Source: CAZRXG01 sp964603985 (GTDB lineage: Bacteria; Chloroflexota; Anaerolineae; Aggregatilineales; UBA3940). Taken from it: a stretch of 18,360 bases of DNA. The stretch is from positions 1 through 18,360 of the forward strand of contig CAZRXG010000059.1 of NCBI GenBank assembly GCA_964603985.1, read 5' to 3'. Both the position numbers and the translations under genes were made by a program. Of the stretch, positions 7,656-15,328 are shown piece after piece. Position 1 is the stretch's first letter. Each line of letters opens with the position of its first letter. The notes beneath the pieces were generated by a model. The model was not told where the DNA came from. It searched no databases and worked only from the letters and a program-made list of their open reading frames with translations.

Positions 7656-8516
7656 TTACTCCTCGGCGTAGGCTCCATCGCCGATGTCGTCGTAAGTCAG
7701 GACGAAGTCCGGCCCGAAGTACTTGAGTGCAAGCTCGTTGAGCGTGCCATCGCTGCGCATGGCGGCGAGGGCCTTGTTGACGGGGTCAACCAACTCGCTG
7801 CCCTTGGGGAAGATGAAGGCAAGCTGGTCGCTGGAGAGCGACGGGCCGACCAGGTCGAGCTTGTCGGCGTTCTCGCCCAGGTAGCCCTGACCGGCCACCT
7901 CATCGATGATGACGGCATCAATGTCACCGGAGATGAGCGCCTGGACGGCGAAGGGGAACTGCTCGAAGGCCTGGATGCGCTCTTCGGGCAGGAACTTGGC
8001 AGCCGTCTCGTAGTTGGTCGTGCCGATCTGGGTGCCCAGCTTAAGCTCCGGGTCGTTGACGATGTCTTCAATGCTGCTGATTCGATCTTCGCCGAGGCGG
8101 ACTAACAGGCGCTGCTCGATGTTGATGTACCCATCCGAGAAGTCAACGATCTCGGCGCGGTCCTCGGTGATGGTGATGCCATCGGCAGCGGCGTCGTACT
8201 GGCCATCGGCCACAGCCTGGATCATGCCTTCCCAGGCCTGCTCGACGTAGACAGGGGTGCAGTGCAGGCGGGTGCAGATATCATCCCAGGCGTCGTAGTC
8301 CCAGCCGCCCGGCTCGCCGGTATCGAGTTCAATGTAGTTGAAGGGCAGGTAGGCGTTCTCGATGGCGATGGTGACCTCACGGCACTCCAGGTCAACGATG
8401 GCATCGGCGGCGGTGCCGAGGCAACCCTCGGGTTGCTTCCCACCGCAGGCGGCCAGTGCCAGCACAGCCAGTATCAAAATAGAGCATACGGCTAGCTTAC
8501 GAACGGTGCGGTGCAT
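7656..8516 (-). CDS. Amino-acid ABC transporter substrate-binding lipoprotein (SBP_bac_3 family)
   Basis: 286 residues. The N-terminus has basic residues, a hydrophobic core and the lipobox LALAAC, with Cys24 as the predicted lipidation site, so the protein is membrane-anchored outside the cytoplasm. The mature part has the family pattern: an opening strand with an AYLPFNY pocket segment, GWDYDAWDDI, TEDRAEIVDFSDGY (the Arg that normally holds the ligand carboxylate), LGTQIGTTNYE and DAVIIDEVAG. These point to binding of a polar or charged amino acid; the exact ligand is not readable. The extra cysteine pairs (CLGTAADAIVDLEC and CTRLHC) could form disulfides. I start at ATG 8516 and not the upstream in-frame TTG at 8522, because AAGGAG (8530-8525) is 8 nt from the ATG but only 2 nt from the TTG. 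It is first in the operon with permease and ATPase. Confidence 0.93.
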   Translation of the reverse strand: MHRTVRKLAVCSILILAVLALAACGGKQPEGCLGTAADAIVDLECREVTIAIENAYLPFNYIELDTGEPGGWDYDAWDDICTRLHCTPVYVEQAWEGMIQAVADGQYDAAADGITITEDRAEIVDFSDGYINIEQRLLVRLGEDRISSIEDIVNDPELKLGTQIGTTNYETAAKFLPEERIQAFEQFPFAVQALISGDIDAVIIDEVAGQGYLGENADKLDLVGPSLSSDQLAFIFPKGSELVDPVNKALAAMRSDGTLNELALKYFGPDFVLTYDDIGDGAYAEE

Positions 8517-8524
8517 CTTCAATT

Positions 8525-8530
8525 CTCCTT
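8525..8530 (-). promoter_or_regulatory. Ribosome binding site that decides the binding-protein start
   Basis: AAGGAG on the minus strand lies 8 nt before ATG 8516, the ideal distance, and only 2 nt before the alternative TTG 8522. In the leader, CAATTC and GAATTG flank this site and could pair, placing it in a loop; that is speculative. Confidence 0.7.
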
Positions 8531-8601
8531 CTCCCTTGAGTGATTATTGAATTGTAAAGTGACAATCCCTGACCAGGGGGCGCGCCACTTTATGAATGCT
8601 C

Positions 8602-8630
8602 AGTATAAGTCATGGGCGGGTGCTTGTCAA
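8602..8630 (-). promoter_or_regulatory. Strong promoter of the amino-acid ABC operon
   Basis: On the minus strand TTGACA (8630-8625) is followed after exactly 17 bp by TATACT (8607-8602). Transcription should start near 8595, giving a leader of about 80 nt before ATG 8516. The leader contains a small ATTGT/ACAAT hairpin (8552-8567). No known riboswitch was recognised. Confidence 0.8.
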
Positions 8631-8652
8631 TCTGAAGAAAAGGGGGTAACTT
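8624..8652 (+). promoter_or_regulatory. Weak candidate promoter for the oxoamine synthase gene
   Basis: TTGTCA (8624-8629), then 17 bp, then TAACTT (8647-8652). The -35 box matches 5 of 6 consensus bases, the -10 only 3 of 6. It would start transcription near 8659, just before the folded leader. Its -35 overlaps the -35 of the divergent ABC operon, so the two promoters could not be used at once. Confidence 0.3.
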
Positions 8653-8667
8653 GGCATGGTAGAGAGT

Positions 8668-8738
8668 GTTCTAACGGTGGGGAAAGGCAAGGCAACCAAG
8701 GTTGCGTCTGTTTAGTCATCCCCACCGTTTGTCTGAAC
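8668..8738 (+). promoter_or_regulatory. Nested stem-loop leader upstream of the oxoamine synthase
   Basis: Three helices nest in the 5' region. GTTC (8668-8671) pairs with GAAC (8735-8738). AACGGTGGGGA (8673-8683) pairs perfectly with TCCCCACCGTT (8719-8729). GCAACC (8692-8697) pairs perfectly with GGTTGC (8700-8705), although its 2-nt loop means the innermost pair must open. The structure ends just before the AGGGAG ribosome site at 8742-8747. It could be a cis-acting RNA element or an operator-like inverted repeat. No known riboswitch consensus was recognised. Confidence 0.5.
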
Positions 8739-8755
8739 GACAGGGAGCTACACCG

Positions 8756-9937
8756 ATGGATATCTTCGAGAAAGCACACAATTTCACCCGCGCTCGTGAG
8801 GCCCAGGCCATGGGCATATACCCGTTCTTCATCCCGTTTGAGGACTCGGAAGGGACGGTTGTCCGCTACGAGGGACGTGAGATCATCATGCTGGGGGCCA
8901 ACAATTATCTCGGCCTGACCATGCACCCGAAAGTTCGCGAGGCGGCCATCGAAGCAATACGTCGCTATGGCACTAGCTGCACCGGCTCACGCTTCCAGAA
9001 CGGCAACCTCTCCCTTCACAGCGAGCTTGAGGAGCGGTTGGCCGCCTTTGTCGGCAAGGAGGCGGCACTTTCCTTCAGCACCGGCTACCAGACCAACCTG
9101 GGCACGATTGCCGCGCTGGCGGGGCGGGGGGACGTGTTGGTCACCGACAAGGAAGACCACGCAAGCATCGTCGATGGGTGCCAGATGGCCTCCGGCGAGA
9201 TGAAGCGCTTCAGGCACAACGACATGAAGGACCTGGAGCGGGTGCTGGGCAAAATCGGCGACGACAAGGGGAAACTGATCATCGTGGACGGCGTGTACAG
9301 CGTGGGAGGGGACATCGCTCCTTTGCCGGAGATCGTCGAACTGAGCGAGAAATACGGCGCACGTCTGATGGTCGACGACGCACACAGCCTGGGCGTGCTG
9401 GCTCAGGGGCACGGCACCTCCGCGCACTTCGGGCTGACCGACAAAGTTGACCTGATCATGGGGACGTTCAGTAAGTCGTTTGCCTCAATCGGTGGCTTTA
9501 TTGCCGGTGACGAGCAGATCCTCCACTACATCCAGCACCACGCCCGCGCGCTGATCTTCACCGCCGGGCTGCCTGCGCCCAATGTGGCCGCAGTCCTGGC
9601 CACGCTGGACATCATTGAGAACGAACCAGAGTACGTCGAGAACCTTTGGGACAATTACAGGCACATGCGGAAGGGACTTGAGGAACTGGGCTACGACATT
9701 GGCAGTACGCAGACGCCGATTATACCGATCCTCGTCGGCGACGATACGCGTGCCATCCTGTTCTGGAAAGCGCTTTTCGAAGCGGGGCTTTTCACCAACG
9801 TCTTTATCTCGCCTGCTGTGCCGCCTAACATGGCACTGTTGCGTACCAGCTACATGGCAACTCACACCCGCGAGCACCTTGATCGCGCCCTGAACATCCT
9901 GGATGAAGTTGGGCACCGGCTGAGCGTACTCAACTAA
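8756..9937 (+). CDS. PLP-dependent alpha-oxoamine synthase, serine palmitoyltransferase/AONS-like
   Basis: 393 residues, the standard length of this family. These enzymes condense an amino acid with an acyl-CoA, releasing CO2 and CoA. Members include 8-amino-7-oxononanoate synthase (biotin), 2-amino-3-ketobutyrate CoA ligase and serine palmitoyltransferase. Visible features are the substrate-region motif GTSCTGSRFQNG, DHASIVDG with the cofactor-stacking His, VDDAHSLG (D208, H210) and GTFSKSFASIGG with the PLP lysine K240. The C-terminal SPAVPP...LLRTSYMATHT stretch and SKSFASIGG resemble bacterial serine palmitoyltransferases more than classical BioF. That is family memory, not a search, so the substrate stays open. 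No biotin or sphingolipid gene is adjacent. The start at ATG 8756 is set by AGGGAG (8742-8747) 8 nt upstream; an upstream in-frame ATG at 8702 lies within the folded leader and has no ribosome site. It appears to be monocistronic. Confidence 0.9.
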   Translation: MDIFEKAHNFTRAREAQAMGIYPFFIPFEDSEGTVVRYEGREIIMLGANNYLGLTMHPKVREAAIEAIRRYGTSCTGSRFQNGNLSLHSELEERLAAFVGKEAALSFSTGYQTNLGTIAALAGRGDVLVTDKEDHASIVDGCQMASGEMKRFRHNDMKDLERVLGKIGDDKGKLIIVDGVYSVGGDIAPLPEIVELSEKYGARLMVDDAHSLGVLAQGHGTSAHFGLTDKVDLIMGTFSKSFASIGGFIAGDEQILHYIQHHARALIFTAGLPAPNVAAVLATLDIIENEPEYVENLWDNYRHMRKGLEELGYDIGSTQTPIIPILVGDDTRAILFWKALFEAGLFTNVFISPAVPPNMALLRTSYMATHTREHLDRALNILDEVGHRLSVLN

Positions 9938-9948
9938 CCAACATCCCC

Positions 9949-9981
9949 GGCGGGAGCGGTCAGGACCGTCCCGTCGCCTAT
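9949..9981 (+). terminator. Probable terminator after the oxoamine synthase gene
   Basis: CGGGAGCGGTC (9951-9961) pairs with GACCGTCCCG (9964-9973) with a single bulged G, and the stem may extend to the outer GGC/GCC. The apical loop is very short as drawn, so the terminal pairs probably open. It lies 12 nt after the stop codon. The tail TATTTG is only weakly U-rich. Confidence 0.45.
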
Positions 9982-10209
9982 TTGCACAGTGCGCTTCCTG
10001 CAGGCCGCGCCGCCCCCAGCACAGCCGACAAGTGCTGTGTTGTGTTATTGCTGCACCGCCAACTTTTCGCCGTGCAGCCTGGCTGTGCGGCCTCTCGCTC
10101 TAAGTGTAAAGTGGCGAGCGGGCACTCCCCACCACGCCGGGGAGGCTATACAGGACGAGCTCCGGACACTCTGGCGGGTTTTGTCTCCCCCCGCCGGGAA
10201 GTCGGGGCG
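9982..10209. other. Non-coding GC-hairpin-rich gap
   Basis: No frame here has a domain-like sequence or a convincing start. The stretch contains short GC hairpins such as CTCCCC/GGGGAG (10125-10130 with 10139-10144) and GGCGGG/CCCGCC (10173-10178 with 10190-10195). Its right side leads into the kinase-operon promoters. I see no further identifiable element. Confidence 0.5.
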
Positions 10210-10238
10210 TTGCGTGATCCCCCTGTAAAAACTATAAT
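10210..10238 (+). promoter_or_regulatory. Upstream promoter (P1) of the phosphosignalling operon
   Basis: TTGCGT (10210-10215), 17 bp, then a perfect TATAAT (10233-10238). It lies about 40 bp upstream of a second promoter, so the operon may have two start sites. Confidence 0.5.
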
Positions 10239-10252
10239 GAAGCAACAATAGC

Positions 10253-10281
10253 TTGATTACGCTCTTCAGTCGCTCTATACT
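10253..10281 (+). promoter_or_regulatory. Downstream promoter (P2) of the phosphosignalling operon
   Basis: TTGATT (10253-10258), 17 bp, then TATACT (10276-10281). Both boxes are close to consensus at ideal spacing. Transcription would start near 10288, about 72 nt before the kinase ATG, which has AGGTGA (10347-10352) 7 nt upstream. Confidence 0.65.
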
Positions 10282-10359
10282 GAGTTTAGAGAGATACACT
10301 TGTACCGCGTTTTCATTACTTGTTCGTCAGATTGTTAGTATTTATCAGGTGATCATTAT

Positions 10360-12345
10360 ATGTCAGAGTCTAAAGAGACCAAACACATGGAAAGCGAACA
10401 AGGAGCTCTTGCCGTCCCCGATAGCTCCTTAAAACCCGGCCAGGTGTTACAAAGCCGGTATCGCATCCTGGGCATCATCGGTATGGGGGGGATGGGCGCT
10501 GTTTACCAGGCCCGCGATCTGAATTTCCAAAACGTGACCAGGGTGTGCGCGGTCAAGGAGATGATCAACCTAGCACAGGATCCCCAGTTGCGTGAGCAGA
10601 CCGTCAAAAACTTTGAACGGGAAGCGGAGACCCTGGCGCTGTTGAGTCACCCCGCCATCCCCCAGATATATGACTACTTCAGCTTTGGGGACCGTGCGTA
10701 CTTGGTCATGGAGTACATCCAGGGCCGGGATCTGGAACAAATCCTGAACAGCACGGACAAATTCCTCCCGGTGGAGCAGATTCTTGACTGGGCAATCGCG
10801 ATCTGCGATGTGCTGAGCTACCTGCACAACAACCAGCCGCCGGTCGTCTTCCGCGACATGAAGCCCGCCAACGTGATGATCGACCATCGTAAACAGGTGC
10901 GGCTGATCGACTTCGGGATCGCCAAGCAGTTCCAGATAGGGCAGCCCGGTACCATGATCGGCACGGAGGGGTACTCTCCGCCGGAGCAGTACAAGGGGGA
11001 AGCCTCACCGGCCGGGGATATCTATGCGCTGGGGGCCACGCTGCACCACCTGCTCACGCGCCGCGATCCTCGGCTGGAGCCGCCTTTCTCCTTTGAGCAA
11101 AGGCCCATCCAGCAGTACAACTCTGACGTGCCTGAAGCCCTGGCGAGCATCGTGATACGGTCCCTGGATTATGAACCCAAGAAGCGTTACTCCAGCGCCG
11201 ATGCAATGAAGCAATCTTTGGAGGCTGTATATGCTGCCTTCACCAACTCGGCGGCCGTGGTGGTATCCCATGCGCCGGACGTGGCCGCCGTCGCGCCCGC
11301 TCCTCCAGTAGGGGCCCAGTCCCCGGTGGAGGCACCGATCCCCCGAGTGGAGGTGATCAAACAACCCGGCGACATCACACCGATATGGACGTTTGAGGCC
11401 GAGGACAAAATACGCTCAAAGCCGCTGGCCTACAGAGACAGAGTCTTCGTCGGGTCATACGACAACAACCTGTGGGCACTGGATGCCAAAGACGGCAACT
11501 TGGTCTGGAAGTTTGCAACGGACGGCGGTATTGGCTCATCGCCGTCCTACGGCGGTGGGGCCATTTTCATCGGCTCGGTTGACCGCAACCTATACGCGGT
11601 AGATGTGCGCGACGGGCGGCGCAAGTGGAGCTTCAAGACGGAGGGCCGGATCTACTCCACACCCACCGCCGCGCTGGGCTCGATCTTCTTTGGCTCGGAC
11701 GATCACAAACTGTACTCAATCAACCCCGGCACCGGGAGGGAAAACTGGAGCTATCCCACGTCGGACAACATTCGTTCATCGCCGACCATTTTTGAGGGGG
11801 AGGAGACTGCCTTGCTCTTCGTCGGGAACGATCTGGGCGAATTCCTCTGTCTCGATGTGTCAGGCAATTACGTGTGGCGCTTCACCAGCCGGCGCAAGAT
11901 TCTGTCAACGCCTCTCGTGTGGGAAAAAGAAAGGCTGGTCTATGTCGGTTCGTACGACTGGTGCATGTACGGAATAGATATCGACCACGGAAGTGCCGTC
12001 TGGCGCATCCGCACGAGAGCCCCGATTGTTTCCTCACCGGCCTTTTCGGAGGGCACGCTCTACTTCGGCTCGGCGGACGGGTTTGTGTATGCACTGAATG
12101 CCAGAAACGGCCGCGAGGAATGGAAGTACGAGGTGGGAGCAGAGGTGACTTCCTCGCCGTTTGTCTACCGGGATGCGGTTTACATCGGGGCCCCCGACGG
12201 CGCGTTGTATGCTCTGCATGCGAAGACCGGTGAGCTTCTATGGCGTTTTCAGAGCGATGGCCCGATCCTCTCATCGCCCTTTGTCGCCGATGACGTGGTT
12301 TACATTGGATCTGACGACAAGCATCTCTATGCCCTGCAGGCGTAG
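10360..12345 (+). CDS. Soluble Ser/Thr protein kinase with C-terminal eight-repeat PQQ-like propeller
   Basis: 661 residues. Residues about 32-300 are a Hanks-type kinase: glycine loop GIIGMGGMGAVY, the lysine of AVKEM (K66), catalytic loop FRDMKPANVM (D166), LIDFG (D184) and the PPE anchor of the activation segment. The usual catalytic-loop His is Phe164 (FRD instead of HRD), a tolerated variant, so activity is expected. A Pro/Ala/Val-rich linker (about 300-338) leads to eight beta-propeller repeats (about 340-661), each with a W-x-[FYI] strand and an [IV]xS[ST]P strand (W343 begins the first). No signal peptide or membrane helix is visible, so the propeller is predicted to be cytoplasmic, whereas many bacterial kinases of this type have an external sensor. 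The propeller probably binds proteins or a small ligand. It is the first gene of an operon with phosphatase, J/VWA, FHA and response-regulator genes. Confidence 0.93.
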   Translation: MSESKETKHMESEQGALAVPDSSLKPGQVLQSRYRILGIIGMGGMGAVYQARDLNFQNVTRVCAVKEMINLAQDPQLREQTVKNFEREAETLALLSHPAIPQIYDYFSFGDRAYLVMEYIQGRDLEQILNSTDKFLPVEQILDWAIAICDVLSYLHNNQPPVVFRDMKPANVMIDHRKQVRLIDFGIAKQFQIGQPGTMIGTEGYSPPEQYKGEASPAGDIYALGATLHHLLTRRDPRLEPPFSFEQRPIQQYNSDVPEALASIVIRSLDYEPKKRYSSADAMKQSLEAVYAAFTNSAAVVVSHAPDVAAVAPAPPVGAQSPVEAPIPRVEVIKQPGDITPIWTFEAEDKIRSKPLAYRDRVFVGSYDNNLWALDAKDGNLVWKFATDGGIGSSPSYGGGAIFIGSVDRNLYAVDVRDGRRKWSFKTEGRIYSTPTAALGSIFFGSDDHKLYSINPGTGRENWSYPTSDNIRSSPTIFEGEETALLFVGNDLGEFLCLDVSGNYVWRFTSRRKILSTPLVWEKERLVYVGSYDWCMYGIDIDHGSAVWRIRTRAPIVSSPAFSEGTLYFGSADGFVYALNARNGREEWKYEVGAEVTSSPFVYRDAVYIGAPDGALYALHAKTGELLWRFQSDGPILSSPFVADDVVYIGSDDKHLYALQA

Positions 12346-12374
12346 CGCTGGGTTTCTGGAAGGTAAAAAATCTC

Positions 12375-13319
12375 ATGGACTTTCTTCGCCGCTTATTTGG
12401 GCCAAGCCCCGAAAGCAAACCGGAGGAGGCTGCCGGTCCGCCAGCCACTACTGACGCTCCTAGGCCTGCGGCGACCACTCCCCTGACGCCACCGCCGGTG
12501 CCGCTCAAAACGCGCCCCCTGGCTCCTCCGAAGTCATTCAAGAGTCGGCACCGCCGGATCAGATTCGGCGCGGCCAGCGACGTGGGTGGGCGGGCCAACA
12601 ACGAGGATGCGTCTCTGACTTTGCTCGTCAGCGCTGAGTCGACCGGCGACCCGCCCGCAATGGGCCTTTTCATCGTCGCAGACGGCATGGGAGGGCACGA
12701 GAACGGCGAGTATGCCAGCGCAACCGTGGTAAATACACTGGCACAACACGTGATTGACGAGGTCATCCTTCCCCACTTAGAGGGGAGAGAACGTACCGCC
12801 GATCAAAAAACGATCCCGGAAGTCCTGGCTGACGCGATGAGCGAGGCGAATACCATCGTCCAGCTCAACTTCCCCGGTGGGGGCACAACGGCCACCTGCG
12901 CCGTGATCCGTGACGACCTGGCTTACCTGGCGCACGTCGGGGACAGCCGCGCCTACCTGATCAGCGACAACAACCTGGAACAGGTCACGCGCGACCACCT
13001 GCTGGTTCGTCGCCTGGAAGAGTTGGGCCAGTTGACGCCTGAAGAGGCCGAGGTTCACCCGCAGCGCAATGTGCTGTACCGGGCCATCGGCCAGGCCGAA
13101 GCGCTGGAAGTCGACCCGACGACAAGGCGGCTGCCACCCTCTTCGCGTCTGCTGCTGTGCAGCGACGGCTTGTGGGGGGTCATCGGCGACGAGGGGATCA
13201 TGGAAATCCTCAACGAGTGTGCCGAACCGCAGGAGGCGTGCGAGCACCTGATCGCGGCGGCCAATGCCTGTGGAGGGCCGGATAACATCACGGCAGTCCT
13301 GATACAAATGCCAGACTGA
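12375..13319 (+). CDS. PP2C-family Ser/Thr protein phosphatase
   Basis: 314 residues. A Pro-rich N-terminal segment (about 15-55) precedes a full PPM/PP2C catalytic domain with all metal-binding aspartates: NED (D78), VADGMGGH (D103), SDGLWG (D264) and GPDNIT (D303), plus VGDSRAYL. The enzyme removes phosphate from Ser/Thr in a Mn/Mg-dependent manner and is the natural antagonist of the kinase 29 bp upstream. No membrane segment is present. The ATG at 12375 has GGAAGG about 11 nt upstream, slightly long spacing. The two genes are certainly co-transcribed if the promoters at 10210-10281 are used, because no terminator separates them. Family assignment is firm; targets are inferred from context. 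Confidence 0.95.
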   Translation: MDFLRRLFGPSPESKPEEAAGPPATTDAPRPAATTPLTPPPVPLKTRPLAPPKSFKSRHRRIRFGAASDVGGRANNEDASLTLLVSAESTGDPPAMGLFIVADGMGGHENGEYASATVVNTLAQHVIDEVILPHLEGRERTADQKTIPEVLADAMSEANTIVQLNFPGGGTTATCAVIRDDLAYLAHVGDSRAYLISDNNLEQVTRDHLLVRRLEELGQLTPEEAEVHPQRNVLYRAIGQAEALEVDPTTRRLPPSSRLLLCSDGLWGVIGDEGIMEILNECAEPQEACEHLIAAANACGGPDNITAVLIQMPD

Positions 13320-13355
13320 AGTCGTGCTGATTAGGTGTGAGAAGTAGCGGAAGCC

Positions 13356-14834
13356 ATGGACTTTTCGCAGAACTACTATGCTATTCTTGGCGTACCGCCT
13401 GCGGCCAGCGAGGAAAGCCTGCGTCAAGCCTACCGGATGGCGGCGCGGCGCTTTCATCCTGATGTCAACAAGGCACCAGGAGCGGCTCTTCTTTTCAAGG
13501 ACATCAATACAGCCTACGAGGTTCTTTCAACCCCTGGAAGCCGCGCTGAGTACGATCAGGTAGCCAGTGAACGGCTTTCCGAACCGCCCAGTCTGCTTCT
13601 GCAAACATCTTACAGCCGCAGTTGTCTCAAGAGGATGGGCGAACCCCAGTTACTCTACGTCCTGGCAAAGATCCAGCCGGTTCTGGAGATGAGCCTGGAG
13701 ACAGCCGCGCCCCTCAACCTGTGCCTGGTAATCGACCGCAGCACATCGATGAGGGGCGAACGTCTGCAGAACGTTAAGCTGGCCGTCCGCGGGCTGCTCG
13801 ACGCAACAAAGCCGGAGGACGTTATTTCGATTGTGTCTTTCAGCGACGACGCTGAAGTGCTGATTCCGGCACAGCGCCAAAACGACCCACGAAAAATGAA
13901 GGCAATGGTCAGCACCTTGCGGGCCAGCGGCGCGACGGCGATTTTATCCGGCCTCCGGGCAGGGCTGAAGCAGATCGAGCGTTACCGCGACTCGCGCTAC
14001 GTCAACCATATAGTATTGATCACCGACGGTCGCACCTACGGTGACGAGGAACAGTGCCTGGACCTGGCTGGCGAAATACGTGAGTTGGGGGTGAGCATCA
14101 GCGGGATGGGAATCGGCGAAGACTGGCACGACGATTTTCTGGATGCTCTGGCGACCAAGACGGGCGGTTCTTCGGTGTACGTTGCCGCTCCCCATACCGT
14201 CAACCGGTTCTTACAAGAACGTGTGCGCAGCCTGGCAACGGCCTGCGCCGAGCGGGCACGTCTGATCACGGCACCCGCCACAGTTGCGAGGCTGAACTCT
14301 GTGGTCCGCACAGCGCCCGACTCGATGACACTTCCTTTTGACTCACAGCCCATCCCTCTGGGCACTATTGACGGGCTGGCTGTAACCTCCCTGTTGTTCC
14401 AGTTTCACGTGGACACCGTCGACGCGGAGGTAGGTGAGCTCTTTATAGGACGGGTCGACGTGAGCGGCCGGGTGCTGGGCTCCAGGCAGCACACCGAGCG
14501 GGTTGTTAACGATCTGGTCATCGACGTTGGTGACGAGGAGATCGAGGAAGAGCCACCACCGGAAATTCTGGATGCCTTAGGCAATCTGATGCTTTACCGG
14601 CTGCAGGATCGGGCGCGTGAAGCGCTCGCACAGGGTGATGTTGAGGAAGCCACGCGAAAGCTGGAGTTCCTTGCAACGCGTCTATTTGAGAGGGGGCAGG
14701 AAGCATTAGGACAAACGGCTTTATACGAAGCGCAGCGCGTTGCGCACACCCAAGCGCTATCAGGCGAGGGTGCCAAAACGTTGAAGTATGGCACTCGTGC
14801 GCTTTCACAGCCACAGGGAGATGAAAATGATTAA
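13356..14834 (+). CDS. J-domain (DnaJ) fused to a von Willebrand factor A domain
   Basis: 492 residues. Residues 1 to about 70 form a J-domain (NYYAILGV, AYRMAARRFHPDVN with HPD at 34-36, and FKDINTAYEVLS). The HPD triad is what stimulates Hsp70/DnaK ATPase, so a DnaK partner is expected. Residues about 119-300 are a VWA domain with an intact metal site: DRSTS (D127, S129, S131), SGATAI and LITDG (D224). A beta-rich region (about 305-405), an acidic EEIEEEPPPE linker and a helical C-terminus with repeat-like RDRAREALAQGDVEEA follow, as in YfbK-like VWA proteins. Classical DnaJ zinc-finger and client-binding domains are absent, so this is not the housekeeping DnaJ. It lies 36 bp after the phosphatase and overlaps the FHA gene by 8 nt. 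VWA proteins next to PP2C and kinases are known from TerY-P-type modules, but the J fusion is unusual to my knowledge. Role in this operon: adaptor or scaffold (inference). Confidence 0.92.
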   Translation: MDFSQNYYAILGVPPAASEESLRQAYRMAARRFHPDVNKAPGAALLFKDINTAYEVLSTPGSRAEYDQVASERLSEPPSLLLQTSYSRSCLKRMGEPQLLYVLAKIQPVLEMSLETAAPLNLCLVIDRSTSMRGERLQNVKLAVRGLLDATKPEDVISIVSFSDDAEVLIPAQRQNDPRKMKAMVSTLRASGATAILSGLRAGLKQIERYRDSRYVNHIVLITDGRTYGDEEQCLDLAGEIRELGVSISGMGIGEDWHDDFLDALATKTGGSSVYVAAPHTVNRFLQERVRSLATACAERARLITAPATVARLNSVVRTAPDSMTLPFDSQPIPLGTIDGLAVTSLLFQFHVDTVDAEVGELFIGRVDVSGRVLGSRQHTERVVNDLVIDVGDEEIEEEPPPEILDALGNLMLYRLQDRAREALAQGDVEEATRKLEFLATRLFERGQEALGQTALYEAQRVAHTQALSGEGAKTLKYGTRALSQPQGDEND

Positions 14835-15327
14835 GTGTCCATACTGCCAACACGAGATGATGGAAGGAGCTTTGTTTTGCGAAGAATGCGGTCTCAGTTT
14901 GTGGGGTGACGCCCAGGGACAGGTTTCAACACGCAAACTTGAGGACGAGTCAAACGAGTTTAGCGTCAAGTCAGGGTGGGGAACGGCCACTTTTCAAGAA
15001 AGCAGCCAGGTGATCATCCATATCCGCGACGAAAACGAGCCGATCGTTATCCAGCCCGGAGGGCAGTTCCTCGTCGGACGTCATGATAGCGCGAGCGGCA
15101 TCACACCCGACCTGGATTTGACGCCCTACGGGGCGCTGGAAAAAGGTGTCTCACGCGTACACGCGGCCCTGCGACGTGGAGAAGACGTTCTGTCGGTTGT
15201 TGACCTTGACAGCGCAAATGGTACCTATTTGAACGGCCAACGGCTTGCCGCGAACCAACCGCGCCTGCTGCGTGATGGTGACGAGATCCGCCTGGGCAAG
15301 TTGGTGCTTCACATTTATTTCAAATAA
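14827..15327 (+). CDS. Zinc-ribbon FHA-domain protein
   Basis: 166 residues. The N-terminus is a zinc ribbon with paired cysteines (C4, C7, C18, C21). Residues about 58-166 are an FHA domain with the phospho-threonine-binding signature: GRH (R85), SRVH (S109, H112) and NGT (N131-T133) followed by YLNG. FHA domains recognise phospho-Thr, so this is the likely reader of phosphorylation by the kinase upstream. No membrane segment is seen. I choose ATG 14827 over ATG 14821 or 14788, because AGGGAG (14815-14820) is 6 nt upstream of 14827 but directly abuts 14821. The 8-nt overlap with the J/VWA gene (ATGATTAA) suggests translational coupling and near-equal expression. Confidence 0.93.
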   Translation: MIKCPYCQHEMMEGALFCEECGLSLWGDAQGQVSTRKLEDESNEFSVKSGWGTATFQESSQVIIHIRDENEPIVIQPGGQFLVGRHDSASGITPDLDLTPYGALEKGVSRVHAALRRGEDVLSVVDLDSANGTYLNGQRLAANQPRLLRDGDEIRLGKLVLHIYFK

Positions 15328-15328
15328 A

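Noticed and set aside
8517..8522. TTG start for the binding protein
   Set aside because: Only 2 nt from the Shine-Dalgarno sequence; ATG 8516 is at the ideal 8 nt.
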